Part shown: positions 1 through 8,032 of the stretch, one piece after another
Layout: each line of letters begins with the position of its first letter
Position numbering within the stretch: position 1 is the stretch's first letter
Origin: Flavobacterium sp.
Lineage (GTDB): Bacteria; Bacteroidota; Bacteroidia; Flavobacteriales; Flavobacteriaceae
DNA: 38,628 bases
Assembly: GCA_030151565.1 (NCBI GenBank)
Contig: JASLDM010000070.1
Location: 1 to 38,628 of the forward strand
Direction: 5' to 3'
The notes under the pieces: model-generated
Seen by the model: the letters and a program-made list of their open reading frames with translations, nothing else
Told to the model about the DNA's origin: nothing
Database searches by the model: none
Program-made: the position numbers and the translations under genes

Positions 1-13
1 GTCTTAACGAGTG

Positions 14-21
14 CAAATATA
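14..21 (-). promoter_or_regulatory. Promoter -7 element for a leftward gene outside the window
   Basis: The minus strand reads TATATTTG, a full match to the Bacteroidota -7 consensus TAnnTTTG. It is followed by CACTCG, the same start-site context as the tRNA-Pro promoter at 353-360. It points out of the window, so the transcript it drives is not visible. Positions 22-212 hold no gene I can recognise. Confidence 0.45.
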
Positions 22-212
22 AAACATATTTTTTAAAAAATGCTTATTTGTAGCTATATTTTTTTAATTACGTTATTTTGTGAGTTAATCGTTTGATTGT
101 TAGGTGGGAAAATTATGAATCACGGAGGTCATTCAAGAAATGTTGCTCTTATAGGGGAATAATAAATAGAGTTGTAAATTTTTTTTTAAAGAAAAAAGAA
201 TGGTGATTTTCA

Positions 213-250
213 AAATAAAAAAAAGGAACCATTTAATAATGATTCCTTTT
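213..250 (-). terminator. Terminator of tRNA-Pro
   Basis: On the minus strand an 8-bp stem (AAAAGGAA at 221-228 with TTCCTTTT at 243-250) continues inward with three more pairs after one mismatch. It is followed by a U-rich tail encoded at 213-224. It lies directly after the 3' end of the tRNA. Confidence 0.7.
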
Positions 251-252
251 GT

Positions 253-326
253 CGGGGTGGCAGGATTCGAACCTGCGACCTCCTGGTCCCAAACCAGGCG
301 CGATGACCGGGCTACGCTACACCCCG
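253..326 (-). tRNA. tRNA-Pro (anticodon TGG)
   Basis: Read on the minus strand this is a 74-nt cloverleaf. The acceptor stem pairs CGGGGTG with CACCCCG. The anticodon loop carries TGG within TTTGGGA, and the T arm contains the usual GGTTCGAATCC. There is no encoded CCA. It stands alone, with its own -7 promoter element at 353-360 and a terminator at 213-250. TGG decodes proline codons CCN by wobble. Confidence 0.97.
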
Positions 327-352
327 ATAGACTTTCTCTGTCATTGCGAGTG

Positions 353-360
353 CAAATTTA
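353..360 (-). promoter_or_regulatory. Promoter -7 element of tRNA-Pro
   Basis: The minus strand reads TAAATTTG, a full match to TAnnTTTG. It lies about 27 nt upstream of the mature tRNA 5' end and is followed by CACTCGC, as at 14-21. Confidence 0.65.
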
Positions 361-492
361 GAATAATTTTTTTATTGAAAAGCATATTTTTAAAATAATA
401 TTTTATTTTTTATTTCAAGAATTGGAAGCTTGGATTTTTGGTTTAATAAATAAAAATGATTTGACTATTTGTAATTTCTTTCGCACCCTATT

Positions 493-521
493 TTGAAAAG
501 GCAATAAAAAAGGTATTTTTG
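493..521 (+). promoter_or_regulatory. Promoter of trxB
   Basis: TATTTTTG at 514-521 matches the -7 consensus TAnnTTTG. A TTG at 493-495 lies 18 nt upstream, inside the usual spacing for the Bacteroidota -33 element. The start codon follows 27 nt later. Confidence 0.65.
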
Positions 522-548
522 TTAGATATAATATAAAACGGATTAATT

Positions 549-1490
549 ATGTCTAATATAGAAAGAGTAAAGTGTTTGATTATTGGTTCTGGACCTGCAG
601 GGTATACAGCAGCGATTTATGCAGCTCGCGCTAATATGAATCCAGTATTATACCAAGGGATGCAACCTGGAGGACAATTAACGACTACAAATGAAGTAGA
701 AAATTTCCCTGGATATCCTGAAGGTGTAACGGGGCCTGAAATGATGATGCAATTACAAGCTCAAGCGCAACGTTTTGGTGCAGATATTCGTGATGGTTGG
801 GCAACTAAAGTAGATTTAAGTGGTGATGTTAAGAAAATTTGGATTAACGAAGCTACAGAAATACATGCTGATACCGTGATTATTTCTACGGGTGCGACGG
901 CAAAATATCTTGGATTAGAATCGGAACAGCATTATTTACAACAAGGTGGAGGTGTTTCTGCTTGTGCGGTTTGTGATGGTTTTTTCTATAGAAATCAAGA
1001 GGTAGTTATTGTAGGTGCAGGAGATTCTGCTTGTGAAGAAGCCCATTATTTAGCACAACTTTGTAAGAAGGTAACAATGTTGGTTCGTAGTGAGACTTTT
1101 AGAGCTTCTAGAATTATGGAAGAGCGTGTACGCAACACTCCAAATATTGAGATACTATTAAATACAGAAACAGAAGAAGTGTTGGGCGATGGTCAATTGG
1201 TGACTGGAATTCGTGTAAAAGACAAAACAGTTGGGGAAACAAAAGAAATTCCTGCAACTGGATTTTTCGTAGCTATAGGGCATAAACCAAATACTGATAT
1301 TTTTGTGGGTCAGTTGGAAATGGATGAAACGGGATATTTAATTACTCAAGGTAAAACTACTAAAACAAATGTAGAAGGTGTTTTTGCTTGTGGAGATGTA
1401 CAGGATAAGGATTATCGTCAAGCTATTACAGCAGCTGGAACAGGGTGTATTGCAGCTTTGGATGCAGAACGCTATTTAGCTTCAAAATAA
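549..1490 (+). CDS. trxB: Thioredoxin-disulfide reductase
   Basis: This is a flavoenzyme that passes electrons from NADPH through FAD to thioredoxin in the cytoplasm. The FAD-binding GSGPAG lies at residues 13-18. The redox-active CAVC pair is at 139-142, inside the NADPH domain as in the low-molecular-weight bacterial class. The NADPH-binding GAGDSA is at 156-161, and a second FAD motif with ACGDVQD is near the C-terminus. At 313 residues it has the normal family length. It is monocistronic: its own promoter lies upstream and a terminator at 1551-1579. No thioredoxin gene is adjacent. A 7-bp hairpin with no T tract (1500-1519) follows the stop codon directly. Confidence 0.97.
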   Translation: MSNIERVKCLIIGSGPAGYTAAIYAARANMNPVLYQGMQPGGQLTTTNEVENFPGYPEGVTGPEMMMQLQAQAQRFGADIRDGWATKVDLSGDVKKIWINEATEIHADTVIISTGATAKYLGLESEQHYLQQGGGVSACAVCDGFFYRNQEVVIVGAGDSACEEAHYLAQLCKKVTMLVRSETFRASRIMEERVRNTPNIEILLNTETEEVLGDGQLVTGIRVKDKTVGETKEIPATGFFVAIGHKPNTDIFVGQLEMDETGYLITQGKTTKTNVEGVFACGDVQDKDYRQAITAAGTGCIAALDAERYLASK

Positions 1491-1550
1491 AAATAGATTT
1501 ACAAGAAGGTGTTCTTGTATTGAAATACTTTAGTAACAACATATTTTTAA

Positions 1551-1579
1551 AGAGTCGATAATTACATCGACTCTTTTTT
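1551..1579 (+). terminator. Rho-independent terminator of trxB
   Basis: A 9-bp perfect stem, AGAGTCGAT (1551-1559) with ATCGACTCT (1566-1574), has a 6-nt loop and is followed by a T tract. Confidence 0.85.
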
Positions 1580-1605
1580 ATGCCTTAAATTCTGAATTAT
1601 AGAAT

Positions 1606-1613
1606 TATATTTG
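1606..1613 (+). promoter_or_regulatory. Promoter -7 element of the ABC ATPase gene
   Basis: TATATTTG matches TAnnTTTG fully, 20 nt upstream of the ATG at 1634. I see no convincing -33 TTG at the right distance. Confidence 0.5.
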
Positions 1614-1633
1614 TCATTCAGAATGATTCGATT

Positions 1634-2587
1634 ATGTTAAAGATAGAGAATGCCGTTTTTGGTTATACAGAAACAACCGTTTTACACGGAGTTAATTTGC
1701 AAATACCTCAAGGTTCACATATTGCTTTGTTGGGAGAGAGTGGCTGTGGGAAGAGTACTTTACTTCGTTTGATATATGGTTTATATGACTTGAAAGAAGG
1801 ATCTATTTATTGGAAAGGGAAGCAAGTATTGGGGCCAGCTTTTCATTTGGTTCCAGGTATGGATTCTATGAAGTATCTGGCTCAGGATTTTGATTTGATG
1901 CCTTACACAACTGTAGCTGAGAATATAGGAAAGTTTCTTTCCAATTTTAATATGGAAGCTAAAAAACAACGTGTTTCGGAATTGTTGGATTTGGTTGAAA
2001 TGACGGCGTTTGCAGATGTAAAAACGAAGTTTTTAAGCGGAGGTCAACAACAGCGAGTTGCTTTAGCTCGTGTTTTAGCACTTGAACCTGAATTGCTATT
2101 GCTTGACGAACCTTTTAGTCATATTGACAACTTTAGAAGAAGTGCTTTGAGAAGAAATTTATTTGCCTATTTAAAGCATCGTGGAGTTACTTGTATTGTA
2201 GCTACTCACGATAGTGTTGATGCTTTAGGTTTTGCTGATGAAACCATTATTATGAAAGATGGTGTGATCGTGGCTAGTGGAGATTCTAAAGAGCTCTATG
2301 AGAATCCAGAAACGAAATATATTGCTTCATTATTTGGCGAAGTAAATGAACTTTGGATGTCTGATTTTATCCCTTATTTGGAAGATGATGAACCTTTGTT
2401 GATTTATCCTCATCAATTGATGATTTCAGCTCAAGGTGTTTTAGATGTAGAAATTAAAGACAGTTATTTTAAAGGCGATGGCTATTTAGTCAAAGCAGCA
2501 TACAAACAACGCGCACTTTTTTTTGATCATCCTTTGGATTTGCCTAAAGGAACAAAAGTGAGTTTGTCCTTAAAAAAATATGCATAA
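1634..2587 (+). CDS. ABC transporter ATP-binding protein, stand-alone
   Basis: This is a nucleotide-binding subunit of an ABC transporter. Walker A GESGCGKS lies at 34-41, the Q-loop glutamine near 84, the signature LSGGQ at 134-138, Walker B LLLLDEP at 154-160 and the H-loop histidine at 192. The ATPase domain ends near residue 225. About 90 further residues form an extra C-terminal domain, in the position of the TOBE-like regulatory domain of importer ATPases such as PotA or MalK. No permease or substrate-binding gene lies next to it, so the substrate is unknown. It has its own -7 promoter and a bidirectional terminator at 2590-2629. The ATPase call is certain, but an import role is only inferred from the C-terminal extension. 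Confidence 0.85.
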   Translation: MLKIENAVFGYTETTVLHGVNLQIPQGSHIALLGESGCGKSTLLRLIYGLYDLKEGSIYWKGKQVLGPAFHLVPGMDSMKYLAQDFDLMPYTTVAENIGKFLSNFNMEAKKQRVSELLDLVEMTAFADVKTKFLSGGQQQRVALARVLALEPELLLLDEPFSHIDNFRRSALRRNLFAYLKHRGVTCIVATHDSVDALGFADETIIMKDGVIVASGDSKELYENPETKYIASLFGEVNELWMSDFIPYLEDDEPLLIYPHQLMISAQGVLDVEIKDSYFKGDGYLVKAAYKQRALFFDHPLDLPKGTKVSLSLKKYA

Positions 2588-2589
2588 AA

Positions 2590-2629
2590 AAAGCCCTAAA
2601 GAGAATGTTCTTTTTAGGGCTTTTTTTTG
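2590..2629. terminator. Bidirectional terminator between the ABC ATPase and S9 peptidase genes
   Basis: AGCCCTAAAgAGAA (2592-2605) pairs with TTCTTTTTAGGGCT (2608-2621). The stem is flanked by A and T runs on either side, so it can stop transcripts from both converging genes. Confidence 0.88.
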
Positions 2630-2643
2630 TAAAGATACTACGT

Positions 2644-5070
2644 CTAGTCTTTTTTGTTTTTTAAGTATTTTTCTAAGAATTGATCTTGTTCCCAAAGTAG
2701 GTGTAAGATATTTTCTTTAGCGACATAGCTATGACTTTCTTTAGGTAAGATAACCATACGTACAGGCGCTCCAAGACCTTTTAAAGCTTGAAAATAACGC
2801 TCGGTTTGTAGGGTGAAAGTCCCCGGATTGTTGTCTGCTTCTCCGTGAACAAGTAACATTGGAGTTTTCATTTTATCGGCATTCATAAAAGGAGACATGC
2901 TGTTGTAGACTTGTGGAACTTCCCAATAGTTTCTTTGTTCATATTGGAATCCAAATGGAGTTAAGGTACGGTTGTAAGCGCCGCTACGTGCAATTCCAAC
3001 TGCAAAAAGGTCGGAATGTGTAAGTAGATTTGCAGTCATAAAAGCTCCATAAGAATGTCCGCCTACGCCAACACGACTGCGATCGATATAACCTAAAGCA
3101 TCTACAGCATCAATTGCAGCTTTACCATTTGCAACTAGCTGAGGGATATATGTGTCGTTTGGTTCTTCATCTCCTTCACCTACAATAGGGAATGCAGCGT
3201 CGTCAAGTACTGCGTAACCTTTTGTTACCCAATAAACGAATGAACCGTAATAAGGGAACGTGAATTCGTTCGGGTTTGAGCTCGTTTGTCCTGCGCTATT
3301 TTTATCTTTATACTCTGTAGGATAAGCCCAAATAAGGAGAGGGAGTTTCTCTTTTTTAGCTTTACGATCGTAATTTGCAGGCAAATAAAGTGTACCTGAT
3401 AATTCTAAACCATCTTCGCGTTTGTATTTAATGACTTCTTTGTACACATTTTTAATACTTTCGAAAGGGTTTTTAAAATGTGTAATTGCTTGGAGTGTAT
3501 TCTTTTTGTTGAGATTTCTAAAATAGTAATTAGGATATTCTGAACTTGATTGTAATGCTACAAGAACCAGTCCTTTTTTGAAATCGGTAATTGATAAAAT
3601 TGTTTCTACTTTATCTGTATAGTTAGATTGGTATAGACGTTTTGTTTTTAAGGTTTTTAAATCGAATTGATCAATGAAAGGGAATTGACCTTCTGGGGTA
3701 AAACCTTTGCCTAATAAAAATAACTTATCATCTTCAATAGCTAAAACATAACGACCATATTTGTTTTTTATTTGTTCAAAGTCACCCGGGTCTGAATAAA
3801 TGTCTTGGTAATTACGATCTTCAATAACTTTTAATTCTGGAGTATTTTCTTCTGGATTGAATAAATATGTTTTGATATTTCGCGTATCAAACCATTGGTC
3901 GTGTACGAGTGCAGTTGTAGTATTTCCCCAAGATACACCTGCATAGCGCTGAGGTGTTTTTAACAAGGAAATAGCAGGTTGATTAAATGGAGCTTCCCAT
4001 AAAAAAAGTTCGTCTCTAAAAGGAACCTCATTTGCAGGATCCCCACCATCAAGAGCTTCTACATAGTGCAATGTAGCAGGTAGATCTGCACGCCAATTCA
4101 TACTTCTTTTTCCTTCGCGGACAGCCATAAAACCTTTTGGCATAATTTCGTTTAAAGGAACTTTATTTACTTCTTTAACGAGATCTCCTTCTGTGGTATA
4201 CACCGTTGACTTCATTGGGAATCTGTTTAGAGGAACAATGTATGAAAAAGGTTTTTCTAACGTGGTTAGTAGTAAGTATGCGCCATCGGGAGAGAAAACC
4301 TCTCCAGCATACATAGCCGGTTCTTTAAATTTAGTTAGATTTCCGTTTAGATCAACTCGAAAAAGCTCTGAAGTCGTTAAGTTTTCAAAATTTGCTTCAT
4401 CTGTTTTGTTTTTAAGCAAATCTTGATATGTACGGTTTTGAGAAACAGTTCCTTCGATTGCAGTTGAAACGATTGGGCCGGTTGGTAATGCGTCTTTTGG
4501 ATCAATTAATGCAGGATGGTTTTCGGGCATTTGTTTTACCAAAAGTTCTTTTCCGTTTTTTAGCCAAGTAATTGGATTTCCTAAATTGGCATTTAAATTT
4601 GCTTCAGTCAATCGCTTAGCTGTTGCTGTTTCAATATCCAATATCCATAACTCTACTCCTTCATTAGCTGTGTTAGTAAAGGCAATTTTAGATTCGTCTG
4701 GTGACCAAGATAAATAAGAAATTCGTGGATTTGTAGGTAATCCTTTTACTTGTTTTTCGTTGCTCTCCTTTACTTTGCGTACTTTGAGATTATTGATGTA
4801 GGTGATGGTGCTAGAAATATTTACCGTTGGGTCAATGCGTAAACCTCCCAATTTCATTTCTGTCAGATTCAAGTCCTCTAAAGTTTTATAAGTATTGCGA
4901 TAACTCAATAGCATATTTTCTTTTTTGGTATCCATTTGGATGGTAGGTGCTCTGTCGTATTCAGCAAGGTCTAAAATTTCTTTAGAGGGCTTTTGATACG
5001 TAACGTTTTCTTGTGCAAACATAGCGCTAGATAAAAATAAGGCTAATAATGATGTTTTAAGAATCTTCAT
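2644..5070 (-). CDS. Secreted S9-family prolyl oligopeptidase-type serine peptidase (glutamyl endopeptidase-like)
   Basis: This is an 808-residue exported serine peptidase. An N-terminal signal peptide (residues 1 to about 19, ending SSAMFAQ) is followed by a beta-propeller-like region and then an alpha/beta-hydrolase domain. The likely catalytic triad is Ser673 in GGHSYG, Asp746 in HGEADNNPG and His780 in ESHSY. Stretches such as FSYIVPLNRFP, MNWRADLPATLHYVEALDGGD and the GVSWG segment resemble plant chloroplast glutamyl endopeptidase. This places it near MEROPS subfamily S9D rather than with the DPP4 enzymes. It probably degrades peptides in the periplasm. Glu specificity is inferred from that resemblance. 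It is monocistronic, with the terminator at 2590-2629. Confidence 0.88.
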   Translation of the reverse strand: MKILKTSLLALFLSSAMFAQENVTYQKPSKEILDLAEYDRAPTIQMDTKKENMLLSYRNTYKTLEDLNLTEMKLGGLRIDPTVNISSTITYINNLKVRKVKESNEKQVKGLPTNPRISYLSWSPDESKIAFTNTANEGVELWILDIETATAKRLTEANLNANLGNPITWLKNGKELLVKQMPENHPALIDPKDALPTGPIVSTAIEGTVSQNRTYQDLLKNKTDEANFENLTTSELFRVDLNGNLTKFKEPAMYAGEVFSPDGAYLLLTTLEKPFSYIVPLNRFPMKSTVYTTEGDLVKEVNKVPLNEIMPKGFMAVREGKRSMNWRADLPATLHYVEALDGGDPANEVPFRDELFLWEAPFNQPAISLLKTPQRYAGVSWGNTTTALVHDQWFDTRNIKTYLFNPEENTPELKVIEDRNYQDIYSDPGDFEQIKNKYGRYVLAIEDDKLFLLGKGFTPEGQFPFIDQFDLKTLKTKRLYQSNYTDKVETILSITDFKKGLVLVALQSSSEYPNYYFRNLNKKNTLQAITHFKNPFESIKNVYKEVIKYKREDGLELSGTLYLPANYDRKAKKEKLPLLIWAYPTEYKDKNSAGQTSSNPNEFTFPYYGSFVYWVTKGYAVLDDAAFPIVGEGDEEPNDTYIPQLVANGKAAIDAVDALGYIDRSRVGVGGHSYGAFMTANLLTHSDLFAVGIARSGAYNRTLTPFGFQYEQRNYWEVPQVYNSMSPFMNADKMKTPMLLVHGEADNNPGTFTLQTERYFQALKGLGAPVRMVILPKESHSYVAKENILHLLWEQDQFLEKYLKNKKD

Positions 5071-5173
5071 TAGGGTCTGATTAAGATTAAAATGCTAAGA
5101 TACTAGAAAATAAATAGGCATCAATAGGATGGCGCAATCACTGCTTGATATTTTACTTTTTGGTAAAATTGAG

Positions 5174-5181
5174 TATTTTTG
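5174..5181 (+). promoter_or_regulatory. Promoter -7 element of the FabH-like gene
   Basis: TATTTTTG is a full TAnnTTTG match, 25 nt upstream of the ATG at 5207. No TTG is at a convincing distance upstream. Confidence 0.5.
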
Positions 5182-5206
5182 TCGCTCATTTTTTTAAACG
5201 CAGAAT

Positions 5207-6214
5207 ATGTTTCGCTCAAAAATAAAAGGATTGGGATATTATGTTCCTGAAAATATAGTAACGAATGAGGATCTATCTAAAGTGATGGATACAAGTTCAG
5301 AATGGATTGTTGAACGTACGGGAATTCACGAACGTAGACATAAGTTGTTGGAAGAGGATACAACATCTGGAATGGGAGTAAAGGCAGCACGAATTGCAAT
5401 AGCGCGTGCGGAATTATCTGCTAAAGATATTGATTTTGTTGTTTTTGCTACCTTAAGCCCTGATTATTATTTCCCAGGACCAGGTGTACAGTTACAGAAG
5501 GCATTGGGGTTAGAAACTGTTGGAGCCTTGGATATTCGTAACCAATGTTCTGGGTTTGTTTACGCTTTATCTGTTGCAGATCAATTCATTAAAACGGGTA
5601 TGTATAAGAATGTATTGGTAGTGGGATCTGAGGTTCACTCTACAGGTTTGGATATGACTACACGTGGACGTGGGGTATCGGTTATATTTGGAGATGGAGC
5701 GGGTGCAGCTGTTTTAACACGATCTGAAAATGATGCACAAGGTATTTTGTCTACTCATTTGCATTCTGAAGGTCAGCACGCTGAAGAATTGGCTTTGATT
5801 GCTCCTGGAATGGGTAAACGCTGGGTTACAGATATTATCAAAGACAACGATCCAAATGATATTAGTTATATGCCTTATATGAATGGACAGTTTGTGTTTA
5901 AAAATGCAGTTGTTCGATTTAGCGAGGTTATTAATGAAGCTTTAGCAGCGAATGGACTTACAGCAGCTGATATTGATATGTTGATTCCTCATCAAGCTAA
6001 TTTGAGAATTTCTCAGTTTATTCAAGCAAAATTCCAATTGTCAGATGATCAAGTTTATAATAATATACAAAAGTATGGAAATACAACTGCTGCTTCTATT
6101 CCAATAGCATTAACTGAAGCGTGGGAGCAAGGAAAAATCAAAGAAGGTGACTTGGTTGTTTTAGCTGCTTTTGGAAGTGGATTCACTTGGGGAAGTGCTT
6201 TACTTCGTTGGTAG
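5207..6214 (+). CDS. 3-oxoacyl-ACP synthase III family protein (FabH-like)
   Basis: This is a thiolase-fold ketosynthase that condenses an acyl-CoA starter with malonyl-ACP. The catalytic triad is visible as Cys114 (NQCSGF), His262 (IPHQAN) and Asn292 (YGNTTAA). The family glycine motifs GDGAGAAVL (near 162-170) and the C-terminal GSGFTWG are also present. At 335 residues it has the usual length. It stands alone, not beside plsX, rpmF or acc genes where housekeeping fabH often sits. It may therefore be a paralogue with a different starter specificity rather than the main fatty acid initiation enzyme. That distinction is inference. Confidence 0.88.
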   Translation: MFRSKIKGLGYYVPENIVTNEDLSKVMDTSSEWIVERTGIHERRHKLLEEDTTSGMGVKAARIAIARAELSAKDIDFVVFATLSPDYYFPGPGVQLQKALGLETVGALDIRNQCSGFVYALSVADQFIKTGMYKNVLVVGSEVHSTGLDMTTRGRGVSVIFGDGAGAAVLTRSENDAQGILSTHLHSEGQHAEELALIAPGMGKRWVTDIIKDNDPNDISYMPYMNGQFVFKNAVVRFSEVINEALAANGLTAADIDMLIPHQANLRISQFIQAKFQLSDDQVYNNIQKYGNTTAASIPIALTEAWEQGKIKEGDLVVLAAFGSGFTWGSALLRW

Positions 6215-6227
6215 ATTAAAATGAATT

Positions 6228-6260
6228 AAAAAAAGCTCGATACATGTATCGAGCTTTTTT
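6228..6260. terminator. Bidirectional terminator after the FabH-like gene
   Basis: A perfect 22-bp palindrome (6234-6255, arms AGCTCGATACA and TGTATCGAGCT) is flanked by a run of A on the left and T on the right. It lies between the convergent FabH-like and MutS-like genes. Confidence 0.88.
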
Positions 6261-6279
6261 ATTGAAAAGGGATATGTAG

Positions 6280-7938
6280 TTAATGGGTATTGAGAAGTTT
6301 GTTTTTTATTTCGAGTGCTTCTTCAATAATTTGTTTAGGATAATCATAACTTTCTAATATCCGAAGTGCGTTGTGCGTTTGTAATTTTCCAGGTTTTAAT
6401 TGATAATCAAAATAGAGCGTACCATTAGATATCGCTTCTTCGAAGTGGTAACATTCGTAGTTTTTATTATTTAGTAAATCCACTAATTCAAGATCGTGTG
6501 TTGAAACCAATACAAAGTGTTTGGATTGATTTAGATAATTTAATAATGCATAACCTCCAGAAATACGCTCAATAGTATTGGTGCCTTTAAAAACTTCGTC
6601 GAGTATAAAAAGACATGGAGTTGTATTCGGTTTTAAATCGGTGAATGTTTTTATAGTTTTAACTTCTTGTAAATAATAACTAGTTTTTTCGAGTAAATCA
6701 TCAGAAATGCGGATCGATGAATAAATTTTTAAAAAAGGCGCAGTGTAAGAAGACGCTAAACAAAAACCGAATGTTTCTGCCAATAAACTATTTATAGCTA
6801 TTGTTCTAAGAAAGCTTGTTTTGCCTGACATATTTGATCCGGTTAGAAGTAAACTCGTGTTGTTCAATAGAAGTGAATTGGAAACGCTTTCTTGAATTAA
6901 AGGATGATATATATTTTCAAAATGAAGTTTACTGTCGGTTATAAATTCGGGTATGCAACTGTATTTTGCGTTGGATAAAACTGAAGCAATACTCATAGAG
7001 GTGTCTATTTTGCCAATGTAATTAAAGAGCTGTTTAAGGTACGTGCGACGTTTGTTAAATGCATCAAGGATACTATAGAAAAAAAGATACTCTAAATTGA
7101 AAGTGATTTTTAGTAGTTCAATGGGCATCCATATTAAAATAGCTATCTCATTGGTTTCGATATTAGCGTTCCATTGAACTGCTGCAGTTGCCCGTACTAT
7201 TTTTTTTAAAGAATATAAAAAAGAAGTATCGGTTGTAGGTTGTGGAATGTCTGTTTTTGAAGCTAATTTTTCAGCCACTTGATAGGTGGCTTTAAATTGT
7301 TGAATACCTATAAGATGCGACTGGATTTTACTTTTATTGGAGTAATGTATGTAAGTATTAATTAATAAAATTGGGAGTAAAGGAATTAGAAATAAAAAAT
7401 GAACCGAAAGGGTTAATACCAATAAGAATAAGGCAGTTAAGCTAAGTGTATATACTCCATAAATATGCTTTGGTTTTTGATGATCTTGATGGAAAAGTGA
7501 CTCGAAATAATAGCCTTCATTTGATTGGAGATTGCTTAATAGCAATTGAACTTCTAAACGGGTTTTACTATTTTCTTGAAAATAAGAAGCAAGAGGGCTA
7601 AAGGCGAGCGCCTCTTCGGGTGTGGTAATGGTGTGTAATCTTGCGTATAAATATTGTTGCCCTATTCGTGAATGAGTTCTATCTAAATAGCAAAAAAGAT
7701 CGTCTAGATCTAAGTCCTCTGCAGTTTGCGAGTTTATTTTTTGAAATGGAGGTTCTTCCGGTAAGGAATTTTCTAAATAGCGATTAATTTTATTGAAATC
7801 AAAAGACTCATCAAGTTTGAGATTTCCCCAAGTTTCTAGAAGTTGCTTTTTGAATTGCTTTCTCTTTTTTTCTTGAAAGAAACGGTTAATCAGATATCCT
7901 AAAATAAGAAGAATGATTAATGTTAATATCCAATTCAT
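6280..7938 (-). CDS. MutS-like ATPase with N-terminal membrane segments
   Basis: The C-terminal third is the ABC-type ATPase domain of the MutS family. Walker A is GSNMSGKT at 367-374 (canonical MutS has GPNMGGKS), Walker B is LFILDEV at 443-449, followed by KGTNTIERISGG, and the STHD motif lies at 479-482. The mismatch-recognition and connector domains of MutS are absent. The N-terminus has a hydrophobic segment (about 3-18), and a second hydrophobic block at about 162-198 looks like two membrane helices. At 552 residues it is shorter than MutS (about 850) and MutS2 (about 780), and it lacks a Smr domain. Similar proteins are known in Bacteroidota but their function is not established. A role in canonical mismatch repair is unlikely. 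It is monocistronic. Confidence 0.85.
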   Translation of the reverse strand: MNWILTLIILLILGYLINRFFQEKKRKQFKKQLLETWGNLKLDESFDFNKINRYLENSLPEEPPFQKINSQTAEDLDLDDLFCYLDRTHSRIGQQYLYARLHTITTPEEALAFSPLASYFQENSKTRLEVQLLLSNLQSNEGYYFESLFHQDHQKPKHIYGVYTLSLTALFLLVLTLSVHFLFLIPLLPILLINTYIHYSNKSKIQSHLIGIQQFKATYQVAEKLASKTDIPQPTTDTSFLYSLKKIVRATAAVQWNANIETNEIAILIWMPIELLKITFNLEYLFFYSILDAFNKRRTYLKQLFNYIGKIDTSMSIASVLSNAKYSCIPEFITDSKLHFENIYHPLIQESVSNSLLLNNTSLLLTGSNMSGKTSFLRTIAINSLLAETFGFCLASSYTAPFLKIYSSIRISDDLLEKTSYYLQEVKTIKTFTDLKPNTTPCLFILDEVFKGTNTIERISGGYALLNYLNQSKHFVLVSTHDLELVDLLNNKNYECYHFEEAISNGTLYFDYQLKPGKLQTHNALRILESYDYPKQIIEEALEIKNKLLNTH

Positions 7939-7980
7939 AATTTATGATTTAAGATTATGAAGGTATTAAAAAATGAAGGC

Positions 7981-8017
7981 AAAAAAAAAGAATCGTTATG
8001 TAACGATTCTTTTTTTA
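7981..8017. terminator. Terminator of metK
   Basis: A 10-bp perfect stem (AGAATCGTTA at 7989-7998, TAACGATTCT at 8001-8010) has a 2-nt spacer in the loop centre, with an A run on one side and a T run on the other. It ends the minus-strand metK transcript. Confidence 0.87.
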
Positions 8018-8032
8018 AATTTTGTTCTGCGA

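Noticed and set aside
1500..1519. Hairpin directly after the trxB stop as the terminator
   Set aside because: The 7-bp stem has no T tract; the stronger hairpin with a T tract at 1551-1579 is the better terminator.
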